From positions 62,001 through 126,000 of the forward strand of contig JAETQR010000005.1 of the NCBI GenBank assembly GCA_021770615.1: a stretch of 64,000 bases of DNA. Direction: 5' to 3'. Both the position numbers and the translations under genes were made by a program. The stretch's first letter is position 1. Every line of letters starts with the position of its first letter. Under the pieces are notes generated by a model. It saw only the letters and a program-made list of their open reading frames with translations, was not told the origin of the DNA and searched no databases. The stretch comes from Lachnospiraceae bacterium. GTDB lineage: Bacteria; Bacillota_A; Clostridia; Lachnospirales; Lachnospiraceae. Below are positions 16,903-26,001 of the stretch, in pieces.

Positions 16903-19014
16903 ATGGAAACAAATGTAATCGCAGACGTGTTCGGAACGAAAGTCTTTAATGATGAGGTAATGCAGGAATACCTCCCCAAAAAGACCTACCAGGCGATGAA
17001 AAAAATAATTGAAAATGGCGAGGAACTGACAGCAGACGTCGCAAATGTGGTCGCACATGCCATGAAGGAATGGGCTCTCGCAAACGGTGCGACACATTAT
17101 ACGCACTGGTTCCACCCGATGACTGGCGTAACCGCTGAAAAACATGACTCGTTCATCAGCGCCGAATCCGATTCACGGGCTGTACTGGAATTTAACGGAA
17201 AAGAACTGATCAAGGGTGAACCCGATGCCTCCTCGTTCCCTTCCGGCGGACTTCGCGCAACCTTTGAGGCCAGAGGCTATACCGCATGGGACTGTACATC
17301 ACCTGCCTTTCTCCGTGAAGATGCGATCGGCGTCACACTCTGCATCCCAACAGCGTTTTGTTCCTACACCGGAGAAGCTCTCGACAAGAAGACGCCTCTT
17401 CTGCGGTCAATGGAAGCAATCAGCAAACAGGCGGTGCGTGTCCTCAGATTATTTGGCAAGGATGACGTGACAAATGTGTCCTGTTCCGTCGGACCGGAGC
17501 AGGAATATTTCCTGATCGACCGGAAGAAATACCTGAAACGTAAGGATCTGATCTTTACCGGAAGGACTTTATTTGGCGCAATGCCGCCTAAGGGTCAGGA
17601 ACTGGATGACCATTATTTTGGAAGCATCCGGGAACGTCAGGCCTCTTTTATGAATGAATTAAATATTGAACTGTGGAAACTTGGTATCCTGTCCAAGACA
17701 CAGCATAACGAAGTGGCTCCGGCACAGCACGAGATGGCTCCGATCTATGATTCAGCCAACATCGCTACGGATCACAACCAGCTTGTTATGGAAACAATGA
17801 AAAAGGTAGCAAGGAGACATGATCTGGAATGTCTGTTACACGAAAAACCATTTGCCGGCATCAACGGTTCGGGTAAACATAACAACTGGTCCATCGTTAC
17901 AAATACGGGAGAAAATCTTTTAAGCCCCGGTTCTGCACCTCATAATAACAGGCAGTTCCTTCTCTTCTTATCTGCGGTCATCGCCGCAGTGGATGAGCAC
18001 GCCGCACTCCTTCGGATGTCTGCTTCCAACCCGGGAAATGATCACCGTCTCGGCGCCAACGAAGCTCCGCCGGCTATCATCTCAATCTTCCTCGGCGAGC
18101 AGCTCGAGGACATCGTGGAACAGATCATTGAGACCGGAACCGCAACCCACAGTTTAAAGGGCGGCAAGATGGATATCGGTGTCAGTTCGATCCCACCGGT
18201 GAGAAAAGATGCCACAGACCGGAACCGGACGTCACCATTTGCCTTTACCGGAAATAAATTTGAATTCCGTATGGTCGCTTCTTCCATGTCGATCGCAGGG
18301 GCAAATACCGTACTCAATGCCGCCGTCGCTGATGTTCTTGAACGGATGGCTGTGGAACTGGAAGGCGCGGCTGATTTTGAAAAGGCAGTTGACGACCTGA
18401 TCCAGAAGACACTGAAAGAGCACCGCAAGATCATTTTCAACGGAAACGGTTATTCCGATGAATGGGTAAAAGAAGCTGAAGAACGCGGTCTTCCAAATGT
18501 ACGGACAATGGTCGACGCTACCGCATCACTTACCTATCCGGAAACGATCAAAATGTTTGAAAACCAGAATGTCCTGTCCCGCACAGAGCTTGAATCCCGT
18601 GCGGAGATCAATTATGAAGCTTATGCAAAAGCGATCAATATCGAGGCAAAAGCAATGGTCGATATCGCTACCAAACAGTACATCCCTGCCGTTATTAAAT
18701 ATACAACAAGCTTGGCAGATTCCATCAACAGTATTAAACAGGCATGTCCGGATGCGGAACTGAGCGTCCAGACTTCAATCCTGAAAAAGTGCTCTTCTCT
18801 TCTCGCCGAGGCACAGAACGCACTTATGATCCTGAAACACACCAATGAAAAGGCCGGGACGATGGAAGAAGGAAAAGAACAGGCGGAGTTCTACCGGGAT
18901 GAAGTCTTTACTGCGATGACCGACCTTCGTACCCCGATCGACGAACTCGAAATGTTAGTTGATAAGGAAGACTGGCCGGTACCTTCTTATGGGGATATGC
19001 TCTTTGAAGTGTAA
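16903..19014 (+). CDS. glnN: type III glutamine synthetase
   Basis: This 703-residue GSIII makes glutamine from glutamate, ammonia and ATP in the cytoplasm. It begins [17 protein letters not shown] and carries the GSIII signatures [46 protein letters not shown] and [11 protein letters not shown]. The length fits the family (about 700). GGAGG lies 6 bases before ATG 16903; an ATG 12 codons earlier has no ribosome binding site. No other glutamine synthetase gene is in view. The leader hairpin upstream may give nitrogen control. A long perfect inverted repeat follows the stop. Confidence 0.95.
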   Translation: METNVIADVFGTKVFNDEVMQEYLPKKTYQAMKKIIENGEELTADVANVVAHAMKEWALANGATHYTHWFHPMTGVTAEKHDSFISAESDSRAVLEFNGKELIKGEPDASSFPSGGLRATFEARGYTAWDCTSPAFLREDAIGVTLCIPTAFCSYTGEALDKKTPLLRSMEAISKQAVRVLRLFGKDDVTNVSCSVGPEQEYFLIDRKKYLKRKDLIFTGRTLFGAMPPKGQELDDHYFGSIRERQASFMNELNIELWKLGILSKTQHNEVAPAQHEMAPIYDSANIATDHNQLVMETMKKVARRHDLECLLHEKPFAGINGSGKHNNWSIVTNTGENLLSPGSAPHNNRQFLLFLSAVIAAVDEHAALLRMSASNPGNDHRLGANEAPPAIISIFLGEQLEDIVEQIIETGTATHSLKGGKMDIGVSSIPPVRKDATDRNRTSPFAFTGNKFEFRMVASSMSIAGANTVLNAAVADVLERMAVELEGAADFEKAVDDLIQKTLKEHRKIIFNGNGYSDEWVKEAEERGLPNVRTMVDATASLTYPETIKMFENQNVLSRTELESRAEINYEAYAKAINIEAKAMVDIATKQYIPAVIKYTTSLADSINSIKQACPDAELSVQTSILKKCSSLLAEAQNALMILKHTNEKAGTMEEGKEQAEFYRDEVFTAMTDLRTPIDELEMLVDKEDWPVPSYGDMLFEV

Positions 19015-19036
19015 AGGGAAATCTTACAACAGGTCC

Positions 19037-19129
19037 GGAAAGAAAATAGAATAAAAGAGTTCAGGCAGACAAATTGAGCTACCAAACGCAATTGAGTCTG
19101 CCTGAACTCTTTTATTCTATTTTCTTTCC
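19037..19129. repeat. 93-base hairpin with perfect 34-base arms
   Basis: The arm 19037-19070 is the exact reverse complement of 19096-19129. The 25-base centre holds a weaker CAATTG-like pairing, and outside the arms ACAAC and GTTGT can also pair. It lies 23 bases after the GSIII stop and may act as its terminator, but it is far longer than a normal terminator stem and lacks a clean T-tract. Confidence 0.9.
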
Positions 19130-19207
19130 TGCTTGTTGTGAAATTTTTCTTTAACCGTGCTGACGCAAAATAAACCCCTGGTTGATTTTTTACATCTTAA
19201 ACGGATA

Positions 19208-19513
19208 CTATTTTACCAAATCTGTATAATAAATAATCTCTTTATTCAGTGATCTGGCAAATTCAATTTCGCTTTCGGTACTGTTTCCTATGTAATGATC
19301 TACATTTACAACCAGAATGGCATCCGATAATTTTATCCGTTCCTTATGCATTTTACCCAGCATAGCAATTTCTTCATCTGTATAATCATCTTTATCCGGT
19401 TTGGCAGGATATACAATGCTTAACATACAGTTTCCCTGTAACGCCATTTTTTCTGTTATTTCCATTATTTCTTTCCTAAATCTCAGGCTGCCGCATACGG
19501 TAATTATTTTCAT
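19208..19513 (-). CDS. small nucleoside 2-deoxyribosyltransferase-like protein
   Basis: This 101-residue single-domain protein begins MKIITVCGSLRFRKEI and has IKLSDAILVVNVDHYIGNSTESEIEFARSLNKEI. That pattern of an N-terminal GS loop, a D-A-I/V-L-V-V-N strand, and G-x-S/T-x-x-E-I-E-F-A is typical of the nucleoside 2-deoxyribosyltransferase-like fold. The Glu of SEIEFA would be the nucleophile position. It is shorter than characterised enzymes (about 150). The gene is monocistronic with a modest GGTGA ribosome binding site. The substrate is unknown. Confidence 0.65.
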   Translation of the reverse strand: MKIITVCGSLRFRKEIMEITEKMALQGNCMLSIVYPAKPDKDDYTDEEIAMLGKMHKERIKLSDAILVVNVDHYIGNSTESEIEFARSLNKEIIYYTDLVK

Positions 19514-19644
19514 CTTTTCACCACTTTCATTTACTTTACATCTAGCCTTTTGGTTCTTGATTCATATTTTATGTAATTCATACGTTTTCGCCAATATTGG
19601 GAGACAAAATATGTATATTACTTTGTAAAAAATAAAATTTAACC

Positions 19645-19673
19645 TTGAAAAATCAAAAACAGCATGCTATATT
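19645..19673 (+). promoter_or_regulatory. promoter of the antitoxin RNA
   Basis: TTGAAA (19645-19650), a 17-base spacer and TATATT (19668-19673), followed by a short transcript without an ORF that ends at a hairpin. Confidence 0.7.
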
Positions 19674-19679
19674 AAAGAT

Positions 19680-19775
19680 AGTTATAAAGAGAACAACCGC
19701 CCACAAGGTGGGTTGACCAATAACAGAGTTAGAAATTCCACCCCGTCACCGGTCAAAGTTTTGGGGTGGTTTTTC
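19680..19775 (+). ncRNA. putative type I antitoxin RNA
   Basis: A short RNA of about 95 bases is predicted from the promoter above to a terminator with CCACCCC (19738-19744) pairing with GGGGTGG (19763-19769), followed by T5. Its 5' part contains a hairpin (CGCCCAC / GTGGG region, 19697-19713). It converges on the toxin gene and overlaps its 3' untranslated region. The 5' ends of both RNAs share near-identical GGTGGG(T/C)TGACC, so GCCCAC/GTGGGC complementarity between them is available. It has no coding capacity. Confidence 0.65.
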
Positions 19776-19784
19776 TATGTATAG

Positions 19785-19874
19785 TTACTTACAAAACGTA
19801 AAAACGAATGTAAGCAATGCCAAAAGGAAAAGACCAAAGGTCATTAAATCCTTAAAATCAAAATGATTTTTCAT
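19785..19874 (-). CDS. 29-residue hydrophobic type I toxin (holin-like)
   Basis: The peptide has a short polar N-terminus (MKNHFDFKDL), one membrane helix (MTFGLFLLALLTFVFTF) and ends CK. This resembles the Fst/TxpA-type and putative holin-like toxins of Firmicutes, which act on the cell membrane. The ATG at 19874 follows GGGGGTGATGCCT; an in-frame ATG at 19880 is possible. Promoter TTGCTT-N17-TAGAAT lies at 19971-19943. The long leader (about 60 bases) and the antisense RNA converging from the other strand fit a type I toxin-antitoxin locus. The sequence is not a close copy of any toxin I remember. Confidence 0.7.
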   Translation of the reverse strand: MKNHFDFKDLMTFGLFLLALLTFVFTFCK

Positions 19875-19942
19875 AGGCATCACCCCCATTGTTCAAAAAA
19901 TGAGAGGTCAGCCCACCCTGCAACACGGTTGCCCTTTGAATT

Positions 19943-19971
19943 ATTCTAACATGGTAATAGCATAAAAGCAA
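19943..19971 (-). promoter_or_regulatory. promoter of the toxin gene
   Basis: On the minus strand TTGCTT (19971-19966), a 17-base spacer and TAGAAT (19948-19943). The expected start near 19936 begins a leader containing CAACCG and GGGTGGGCTGACC. Confidence 0.7.
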
Positions 19972-20020
19972 CGATAATTTATCTGTAAGTTTTTATTTCT
20001 ATACTCAAAAAGATAGATCA

Positions 20021-20668
20021 TTATTGCCATTCCAGATCCCTGCAATAAGCCTCATAAAACGCTTTCACAAGTGCGCTCTTCTCTTCCCAGATCCGCCTGC
20101 CCTCTCTCGTTCGCATCGGATTTTTCTGCGTCTGTTTCACGGAAAATCTCGCAATATGATCGCGTATGGATTCAAATGTCACATCCTCTCCCGTCGCCTC
20201 CATCCAGATATCCATCACCACTCCGTGGGCGCCTGTATCATCCAGGAGATCAGCTTCCATAAGCAGCATAAGCTCCGGGGAAATATCTTCCTCTTGCAGC
20301 TTTTTCTTATCTGAATGGCTGGCGATCAGTCCACAGATAAAATCAATCTTTTCCCTGGAATACGCAAGACCTGACAAATAATCGCAACAGATCCTTGCCC
20401 CTGCCTCCGCATGCTCTCCCTCTTCGATCGAACCATACCCGCTGTCATGAAAGATCGTCGCTATTTTCAAAGATTCTATGTCAATCTGACTCTTGTTTTC
20501 ATTCGCTTCATACAACTGCATCATCCAGCGGTATACTCTCCTGGTGTGGTCCATCCTCGAATACCGGATCTTATTTCGTTTTTTTCCGCCATGTACATCA
20601 TAACCGGCGAGCTGTTTTTCCACATGATCAAACATTTCCGTATAGATTGTTTCTTTTAATGCATCCAC
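20021..20668 (-). CDS. HD-domain hydrolase
   Basis: This 215-residue cytoplasmic protein is a probable metal-dependent phosphohydrolase. HD superfamily residues are visible: DHTRRVYRW (first His, about residue 41), IFHDSGYGS (the HD pair, about 74), EGEHAEAGA, and a later Asp in EADLLDDTG. The start is GTG at 20668 with GAGG about 9 bases upstream. The gene is monocistronic. The substrate cannot be predicted; proteins of this size act on nucleotides or act as signalling hydrolases. Confidence 0.75.
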   Translation of the reverse strand: MDALKETIYTEMFDHVEKQLAGYDVHGGKKRNKIRYSRMDHTRRVYRWMMQLYEANENKSQIDIESLKIATIFHDSGYGSIEEGEHAEAGARICCDYLSGLAYSREKIDFICGLIASHSDKKKLQEEDISPELMLLMEADLLDDTGAHGVVMDIWMEATGEDVTFESIRDHIARFSVKQTQKNPMRTREGRRIWEEKSALVKAFYEAYCRDLEWQ

Positions 20669-20767
20669 TCACATCATCCTCTCTTTCCTGACTAGCATAG
20701 GCTAATGATGTCAGCTTTATTTTAACACAAAACAACCTGTTTGCATACGATAATAAAAAAGGCCGCG

Positions 20768-21017
20768 GAAATAAATTTTTAGCTCTTGCGATTCAGGAAG
20801 TGCCAAGGAAACTCTATACAGTAACGGGTATATTTCCTGATGAGGACCGTATAAACGTGTCGGTCCTTAGGCTGCGTACAAGGTGCGTTTGCACCTTGCA
20901 GCCTTTGTACCGCTACATGTTTATTTAAGCGCAAGCGGGTCCGAATCAGGAAATATACCTGTTACTGTACAAATTTCACTGGCCTCTCAAAATTGAAAGA
21001 GCTAAAAATTCATTTCC
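20768..21017. repeat. long-hairpin element, copy 1 (about 250 bases)
   Basis: The whole interval can fold back on itself. The outer arms are GGAAATAAATTTTTAGCTC (20768) and its near complement at 20999-21017. A middle arm starts CAGTAACGGGTAT (from 20819) and pairs with ATACCTGTTACTG. The core 20832-20954 is about 95% identical to 42580-42701. The core stem is interrupted by fixed internal loops, including TTTATTTAAGCGCAAGCGGG at 20920-20939, and capped by AAGGTGC-GTTT-GCACCTT. No ORF is in it. It ends 19 bases before the Ig-like gene at 21037. Confidence 0.85.
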
Positions 21018-21036
21018 GCACAAAAGGCATCCCGAT

Positions 21037-21369
21037 ATGAAAAAAGCATTGCTCCTCGTTCTTTTTCTTCTCCTGCTCGGCCGCCTTCTCTATCCCTACA
21101 CACGCTTTGGTTTTTACGAAAAATTAAATCTCGTCTCCAAAAAGCATCTGAACATACAAACTGCTACGCTCAAAACCGGTGAAACCGTCTGTTTGAAACT
21201 GGTGGGAGTAAAACGGACCGCCTTTTACTCCTCCTCTGATTTCAGGATTGCCTCTGTCTCCGCTTCAGGAACGGTATACGCCCGAAATCCCGGAACGGCG
21301 ATCATCTATGTAAAACAGGACTCGGAAACATACCGATGCCGGATCCGGGTCGTAGACAGAAGTCACTGA
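21037..21369 (+). CDS. small exported Ig-like (BIG2-type) domain protein
   Basis: This 110-residue protein has a hydrophobic N-terminal segment (KKALLLVLFLLLLGRLLY), which is a signal anchor or signal peptide, and one bacterial Ig-like domain: TLKTGETVCLKLVGVK, YSSSDFRIASVSASGTVYARNPGTAIIYVK. The S-D-x-x-I-A-S-V-S-x-x-G-x-V-x-A-x-x-P-G-x-A pattern is the BIG2 hallmark. The same domain type ends the 44331 and starts the 58864 proteins. A moderate AAGG ribosome binding site precedes ATG 21037. It lies between a hairpin element and a carboxypeptidase gene. Function is unknown; a wall or surface role is likely. Confidence 0.75.
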   Translation: MKKALLLVLFLLLLGRLLYPYTRFGFYEKLNLVSKKHLNIQTATLKTGETVCLKLVGVKRTAFYSSSDFRIASVSASGTVYARNPGTAIIYVKQDSETYRCRIRVVDRSH

Positions 21370-21472
21370 TCTATATCTATAACCAACACAAAACGAAACA
21401 GGAACGACGGTAGTCTTTTTTCCGGCTTTTCTGCATATAGTTTTATAGACTAAATGTGAGGGAGCTCATTGT

Positions 21473-22684
21473 ATGAAAAAAATAATTCTTTTGTTTCTTT
21501 CTTTGTTTTCTTTTATATACATATTCAGCTTTTCGCCTGCAGCGGAAAAGGAAGTACGGGCAGAGGAAAAAACCGTGTCAGGAGGTGCCGTGGATGTATC
21601 GGCAGTCTCAGCTGTCCTCCTCGAAGGTTCTACCGGAGAGATCATTTTTGAAAAAGACAAGGACAAAGAACTCGTCCCGGCAAGTATCACAAAAATCATG
21701 ACCCTGAACCTTATCTTTGAGGCATTGGACAGTAAAAAAATTTCACTGGAAGACAGCGTCACGGTCAGTGAGTATGCCGCTAGCATGGGCGGATCACAGG
21801 TATTTCTCGAACCAAACGAGACACAGACCGTAAATGACATGATCAAATGTATCACCATCGCCAGTGCAAATGACGCCGCTGTTGCCATGGCTGAAAAGAT
21901 CGCCGGCTCGGAAGAAGCATTTGTTAAAAAAATGAACGAAAAGGCAAAAGAACTTGGCATGCAGCACACAAATTTTAAAAACTGTACCGGACTGGACGAT
22001 GATATTAAATCCGGCCACTATTCGAGCGCCTATGACGTCGCCCTTATGTCAAGGGAACTGATCACAAAACACCCGGAAATCAGCAATTATTCTACCGTAT
22101 GGATGGATAAGATCGTCCACAAAACCAAAAAGGGAGATTCCGAATTCGGCCTCACGAATACAAATAAACTTGTGCGGTTCTACGATGGGATCACCGGGTT
22201 AAAAACAGGCTCTACATCAAAAGCCAAATACTGCCTGAGTGCGACAGCCAAACGAAACGACATGGATCTGATCGCTGTCATCATGGCCGCACCCGATCAT
22301 AAAAAACGGTTCTCAGAAGCCCAATCCCTATTGGATTATGGGTTTGCAAACTGCAGTATCTATAAAGACAAAGAAATCGTAAATTCCATGGAAGAGATTC
22401 CGGTACAGGGCGGAACAAAAGAGACTGTCTCCACTGCACCCTCGTCGATCTTCTCCTATGTTTTTACAACGGAATCAGATCCCGAAAACATCAAACGAAC
22501 GATCACTTACTCAGAAGAAATAAAGGCACCTTTGAAAAAAGGCACCCAAATTGGAAAAGCGGATTATTTTTACGAGGATAAACCCATCGGAAGTATCCCG
22601 ATCGTAGCCGGAGAAGATGTCGAAGAAGCCGGATTCCTCGACTACTTCCTCGATACGGTAAAAAAATTATTTCATAAGCTTTAA
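21473..22684 (+). CDS. D-alanyl-D-alanine carboxypeptidase with VSG tag
   Basis: This 403-residue S11 peptidase (DacF/PBP5 type) trims D-Ala from peptidoglycan. Motifs are S-I-T-K in PASITKIMT, S-A-N in IASANDAAVAM, and K-T-G in GLKTGSTSKA. The signal peptide (KKIILLFLSLFSFIYIFSF) ends near residue 25. The mature N-terminus reads KTVSGGAVDVSAVSAVLLEGS, a short version of the VSG-x-AV tag of the lipoprotein array. It converges with the flippase gene, and the two 3' ends overlap by 18 bases. Confidence 0.92.
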   Translation: MKKIILLFLSLFSFIYIFSFSPAAEKEVRAEEKTVSGGAVDVSAVSAVLLEGSTGEIIFEKDKDKELVPASITKIMTLNLIFEALDSKKISLEDSVTVSEYAASMGGSQVFLEPNETQTVNDMIKCITIASANDAAVAMAEKIAGSEEAFVKKMNEKAKELGMQHTNFKNCTGLDDDIKSGHYSSAYDVALMSRELITKHPEISNYSTVWMDKIVHKTKKGDSEFGLTNTNKLVRFYDGITGLKTGSTSKAKYCLSATAKRNDMDLIAVIMAAPDHKKRFSEAQSLLDYGFANCSIYKDKEIVNSMEEIPVQGGTKETVSTAPSSIFSYVFTTESDPENIKRTITYSEEIKAPLKKGTQIGKADYFYEDKPIGSIPIVAGEDVEEAGFLDYFLDTVKKLFHKL

Positions 22685-24340
22685 CCGTACCGCCACAAGA
22701 TAAAGCCTTCTTCCCATCGGAAAGTCAAACATCTCCTGCTTTGTCATTCCTTTTAGTTTCAGAAACACAACAAAGTATACAAATACAGCGATCACGATCG
22801 ATAACAGGACGGCAGCCGCATTTGCCATATAACCACTCATAACGCTCTCAAATAACCGGTCTGATAATGTATAAGTAAGGAGAACTGCGATCGTCATCCA
22901 GAGAGAGGCCGACAAAGGAACCAGAAATGTCTTCAGTGGTTTCAGATGGAAGGATGGGATATAGCGTTTCAGACATATGATATTCAATATACTGACAACG
23001 ATCGGAAACGTGACATTTCCGACGATCAGCGCATAAATTCCAAAGTCTGTAAATTTCAGTAACGATATGACAATCCCCACATGTATCACAAGGGAAACCG
23101 CTGAATTTACAACCGGAACATGCATCCTGTCGATGCTTTGCAGCGCCCCTCCTGTCACGTTGGATATTGCATAAAAAATGATCGCCATTGAACCAGCGAG
23201 CATGAGATGCCCTCCGAGCACATAATTGGAAGAAGGGAAAAGAAGCCTTACGATCGCCTGTCCGAGCACGGTATATCCCATCGCACACGGAAAAGCGATG
23301 ATCATATTAAATTTGATACCGGAAAGGATATTGCTCTTGAGCTGGGCAACATTACGTTCGGTAAATGCTGCCACCGCACTCGGTATCATGGATGAGGCAA
23401 TGGATGTCGAGATGGCGATCGGGACACTGGTCAGCGTCCGGTACTTTGAACTGTACACGCCGATCAACGATTTTATCGTCACAGAATCTACACCCCTGCT
23501 GCCCAGAACATCTCCAAATAAATAATAATCGATCAGGCCGCTGACCTGATACACCGTCTGGCTCAGTATGATCGGCAGTATCGTAAGAAACAAAAGCCGG
23601 TAAATATGACCTGTCGAATACAATCTCCTGCCCCGGTCCCTTCGCTCAAGTTTTTTCTGGACCGGCCTGTATATATAATAGACAAATACGACGAGAAAAA
23701 GCGCCGTAAGCGCCCCCAGACAAGTACCAAGCGTACCTCCTGCCGCACCCCACGCACTCTTTTGTAAGCTGTCTGCATTCCACTTGATAAACAGCCATGC
23801 AGCAAGTACACTTACCACTGCATTTACGACCTGTTCAAGCACCTGGGAGACAGCAGTCGGAACCATCGTCTTCTTTCCCTGAAAAAATCCGCGGAATACA
23901 CCAAGAAGCGCTACGATAAAAATCGTAGGCGCCAATACTCTCAGCGGGATATGGACACCTGCATAATCCGGATAGATATGTGTTTCAATGAGCCCCGCAC
24001 ACACAAACAGAGCGATTCCAAATACTCCGCCTGAAATCACAGCAAAAATAAGCGCAAGCCGGAATGTCTTTCCGATATTTTTATACTCACGTCTCATATT
24101 TTGGGCAGAGATGATCTTAGAAAGCGCAAGCGGCAGACTGTAAGATGATACGATCAGTATGATATCATAAATATCAAACGCCACCGCATAAATACCGTTT
24201 CCCTCTTCACCGAGTATATTGGACATCGGAATCCGGTAGATCATGCCGATAAAACGTACAATAAGGGACGCCATCGCTAATATGCTTCCGTGTTTCAAAA
24301 AATCTGCATTTTTGTTCTTTCCCTGGTCGTGTGTACTCAT
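22667..24340 (-). CDS. polysaccharide/lipid flippase, SpoVB/MurJ-like
   Basis: This 557-residue membrane protein of the MOP superfamily has about 14 hydrophobic segments. The N-terminus AMASLIVRFIGMIYRIPMSNILGEEGNGIYAVAF is typical of the SpoVB/YtgP group that flips lipid-linked cell-wall precursors. It ends the yqfC-phoH-ybeY gene group, 16 bases after the DUF3048 gene. It may serve spore cortex or vegetative wall synthesis; paralogues in this family cannot be told apart from sequence alone. Confidence 0.88.
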   Translation of the reverse strand: MSTHDQGKNKNADFLKHGSILAMASLIVRFIGMIYRIPMSNILGEEGNGIYAVAFDIYDIILIVSSYSLPLALSKIISAQNMRREYKNIGKTFRLALIFAVISGGVFGIALFVCAGLIETHIYPDYAGVHIPLRVLAPTIFIVALLGVFRGFFQGKKTMVPTAVSQVLEQVVNAVVSVLAAWLFIKWNADSLQKSAWGAAGGTLGTCLGALTALFLVVFVYYIYRPVQKKLERRDRGRRLYSTGHIYRLLFLTILPIILSQTVYQVSGLIDYYLFGDVLGSRGVDSVTIKSLIGVYSSKYRTLTSVPIAISTSIASSMIPSAVAAFTERNVAQLKSNILSGIKFNMIIAFPCAMGYTVLGQAIVRLLFPSSNYVLGGHLMLAGSMAIIFYAISNVTGGALQSIDRMHVPVVNSAVSLVIHVGIVISLLKFTDFGIYALIVGNVTFPIVVSILNIICLKRYIPSFHLKPLKTFLVPLSASLWMTIAVLLTYTLSDRLFESVMSGYMANAAAVLLSIVIAVFVYFVVFLKLKGMTKQEMFDFPMGRRLYLVAVRLKLMK

Positions 24341-24355
24341 ACAGGCACCTTTCTG

Positions 24356-25480
24356 TTATTTCTTATTCTTAAAAGAAATCAGTTTCTTTCTGCTGGTAGG
24401 ATATGCTGCGATATATGTCTTTCCCGGATTGATGTTCAGCACATTTCCATCCATATCATAATAACACATCGTCCCCTTCTCTTCGTTCTTTCTCCACCTG
24501 ATCTTCATACGCTTTCCATTTGTGATATAATATCCCTCTCCTTTTCGCTTGTGGAGATACAGATGCTGGTACCCATTCCGGTCGATATTCGTTTCCTTAA
24601 CGAGCTGGATGATCACATTTTTAAAGGAGAGCTGCTTATTATTTTTATGGTCTTTATGCTTGGTCTTATACTCAAATTTTTTGTATTCTTTCGATTTTTC
24701 ATCATATTTCAGATAACACGTCGAATAAGCCGAAAATGGCAGATACACATAATTTGCCGTATCCCCGGACTGCAGTTCGGTATCCTGTTCATAAAAGTCA
24801 AAATGCTTTGCCATCTTTTCTTCGTTAAATTTTAGTGAATAACCGAGTTGCTTCGCCCCTTTGCGCATCTTATCGCCGGATGTAAATACATTGTGGGGAG
24901 CTTTCAGTGAATTATCTCTTTTGTACACCACTCCGCCGATCGCAGAAAGGCCGCTTAAGTTATTGATTCCCAGTTCTTCTATCTTGGAGATCGCATATGA
25001 GGTCTGGCCAAAATGGCAAAAAATCGCATTCCACTCACTTGCAAAGCTTACAAAATAATGTCTGGCGCTTCGAACGGAACCAAGACGCTTGATCTTACCA
25101 GTCCCCTGGAACACACCGAGCATACGGGTGATCCCACCCTCTGCCAAAGCTTCATAGAGCACATCGATCTCCGAAGTTCCCTGCTGGTGCTGGTTCGCAT
25201 ATTCGATATTATTGATGATGACAGCAAACGGCCTCTGTTTGGCGACCTTTTCTGATATGTACTCCCCGGTCAGCACACTTTTTACCTTTCCCGCATTCGG
25301 ATCAGGCGTCGGTTCCGGTGTCGGCTCCGGCGTAGCCGCTGCTTCCGTCGTCCGGGGCATGTCCTGTGTCTCTCCGCTCCTATCTCCCAGAACAAAAGTC
25401 CAGATACAAAATGTCGTAACGATCGCTAAAACAAACACACTTACTGATACTGCAATGATCATTTTCTTATTTTTATTCAT
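24356..25480 (-). CDS. DUF3048 domain membrane-anchored protein
   Basis: This 374-residue protein has one N-terminal membrane anchor (residues 7-30), a Thr/Pro linker (PEPTPEPTPDPN) and a DUF3048 (YerB-like) domain: RPFAVIINNIEYANQHQQG, EALAEGGITRMLGVFQG, GSVRSARHYFVSFASEWNAIFCHFGQ. The C-terminal domain is beta-rich with MKIRWRKNEEKGTMCYYDMDGN. It sits 21 bases downstream of ybeY. The biochemical role of this family is not established; location is outside the membrane. Confidence 0.88.
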   Translation of the reverse strand: MNKNKKMIIAVSVSVFVLAIVTTFCIWTFVLGDRSGETQDMPRTTEAAATPEPTPEPTPDPNAGKVKSVLTGEYISEKVAKQRPFAVIINNIEYANQHQQGTSEIDVLYEALAEGGITRMLGVFQGTGKIKRLGSVRSARHYFVSFASEWNAIFCHFGQTSYAISKIEELGINNLSGLSAIGGVVYKRDNSLKAPHNVFTSGDKMRKGAKQLGYSLKFNEEKMAKHFDFYEQDTELQSGDTANYVYLPFSAYSTCYLKYDEKSKEYKKFEYKTKHKDHKNNKQLSFKNVIIQLVKETNIDRNGYQHLYLHKRKGEGYYITNGKRMKIRWRKNEEKGTMCYYDMDGNVLNINPGKTYIAAYPTSRKKLISFKNKK

Positions 25481-25500
25481 ATTCCTAATCCTTTCCGTTT

Positions 25501-25998
25501 CTATCGGCTGATTCCGAGCAGTCCCATAATGGCTTTCTGCTCTTTTTCCATTTCCATCCGGTCCCTCTCTTCAATATGGTCATAACCAAAAAGATGCAGC
25601 ATACTGTGAACGACCAGAAAACTAAACTCTCTTAACTCAGAATGTCCATATTCCGCTGCCTGCTCTTTCATGACTTCGGAACACAGGACAATATCCCCCA
25701 GAATAAGTTCTTCCGTATCCGGAGACAGAGAAATGCTGCTTTTAAATGCCTCTCCTTCAAAGTCCAGCGGACGATCATACTCCATCATAGGAAAGCTCAA
25801 AACATCAGTCGGCCTGTCCATCTCCCGGAACTGAGCATTCATTTCCCGGATCGAAGGCCGGTCTACCATCGTAACACTGATTTCTATATCATACGGACAT
25901 TTCACATGATCTCTGACGAAAGAAACCACTTTATCTAACTGTTCCTCCATATCAAAGTCAAAGGGTATCCCCGCTTCATCTTCAAAATATACTATCAT
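25501..25998 (-). CDS. ybeY: endoribonuclease YbeY
   Basis: This 165-residue zinc endoribonuclease is needed for 16S rRNA 3' maturation and ribosome quality control. The metal motif HSMLHLFGYDH (H-x3-H-x5-H) is present near residue 130, with MNAQFREMDRPTDVLSFPM as the second signature. It follows phoH by 3 bases, the order seen in most Firmicutes. Confidence 0.95.
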   Translation of the reverse strand: MIVYFEDEAGIPFDFDMEEQLDKVVSFVRDHVKCPYDIEISVTMVDRPSIREMNAQFREMDRPTDVLSFPMMEYDRPLDFEGEAFKSSISLSPDTEELILGDIVLCSEVMKEQAAEYGHSELREFSFLVVHSMLHLFGYDHIEERDRMEMEKEQKAIMGLLGISR

Positions 25999-26001
25999 CT
26001 T

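Noticed and set aside
20832..20960. Hammerhead-like CTGATGAG in the hairpin element core
   Set aside because: The CUGAUGAG box is followed by a GGACC/GGTCC helix, but the required GAAA after stem II is absent (CTTAGG instead), so no hammerhead ribozyme can form.
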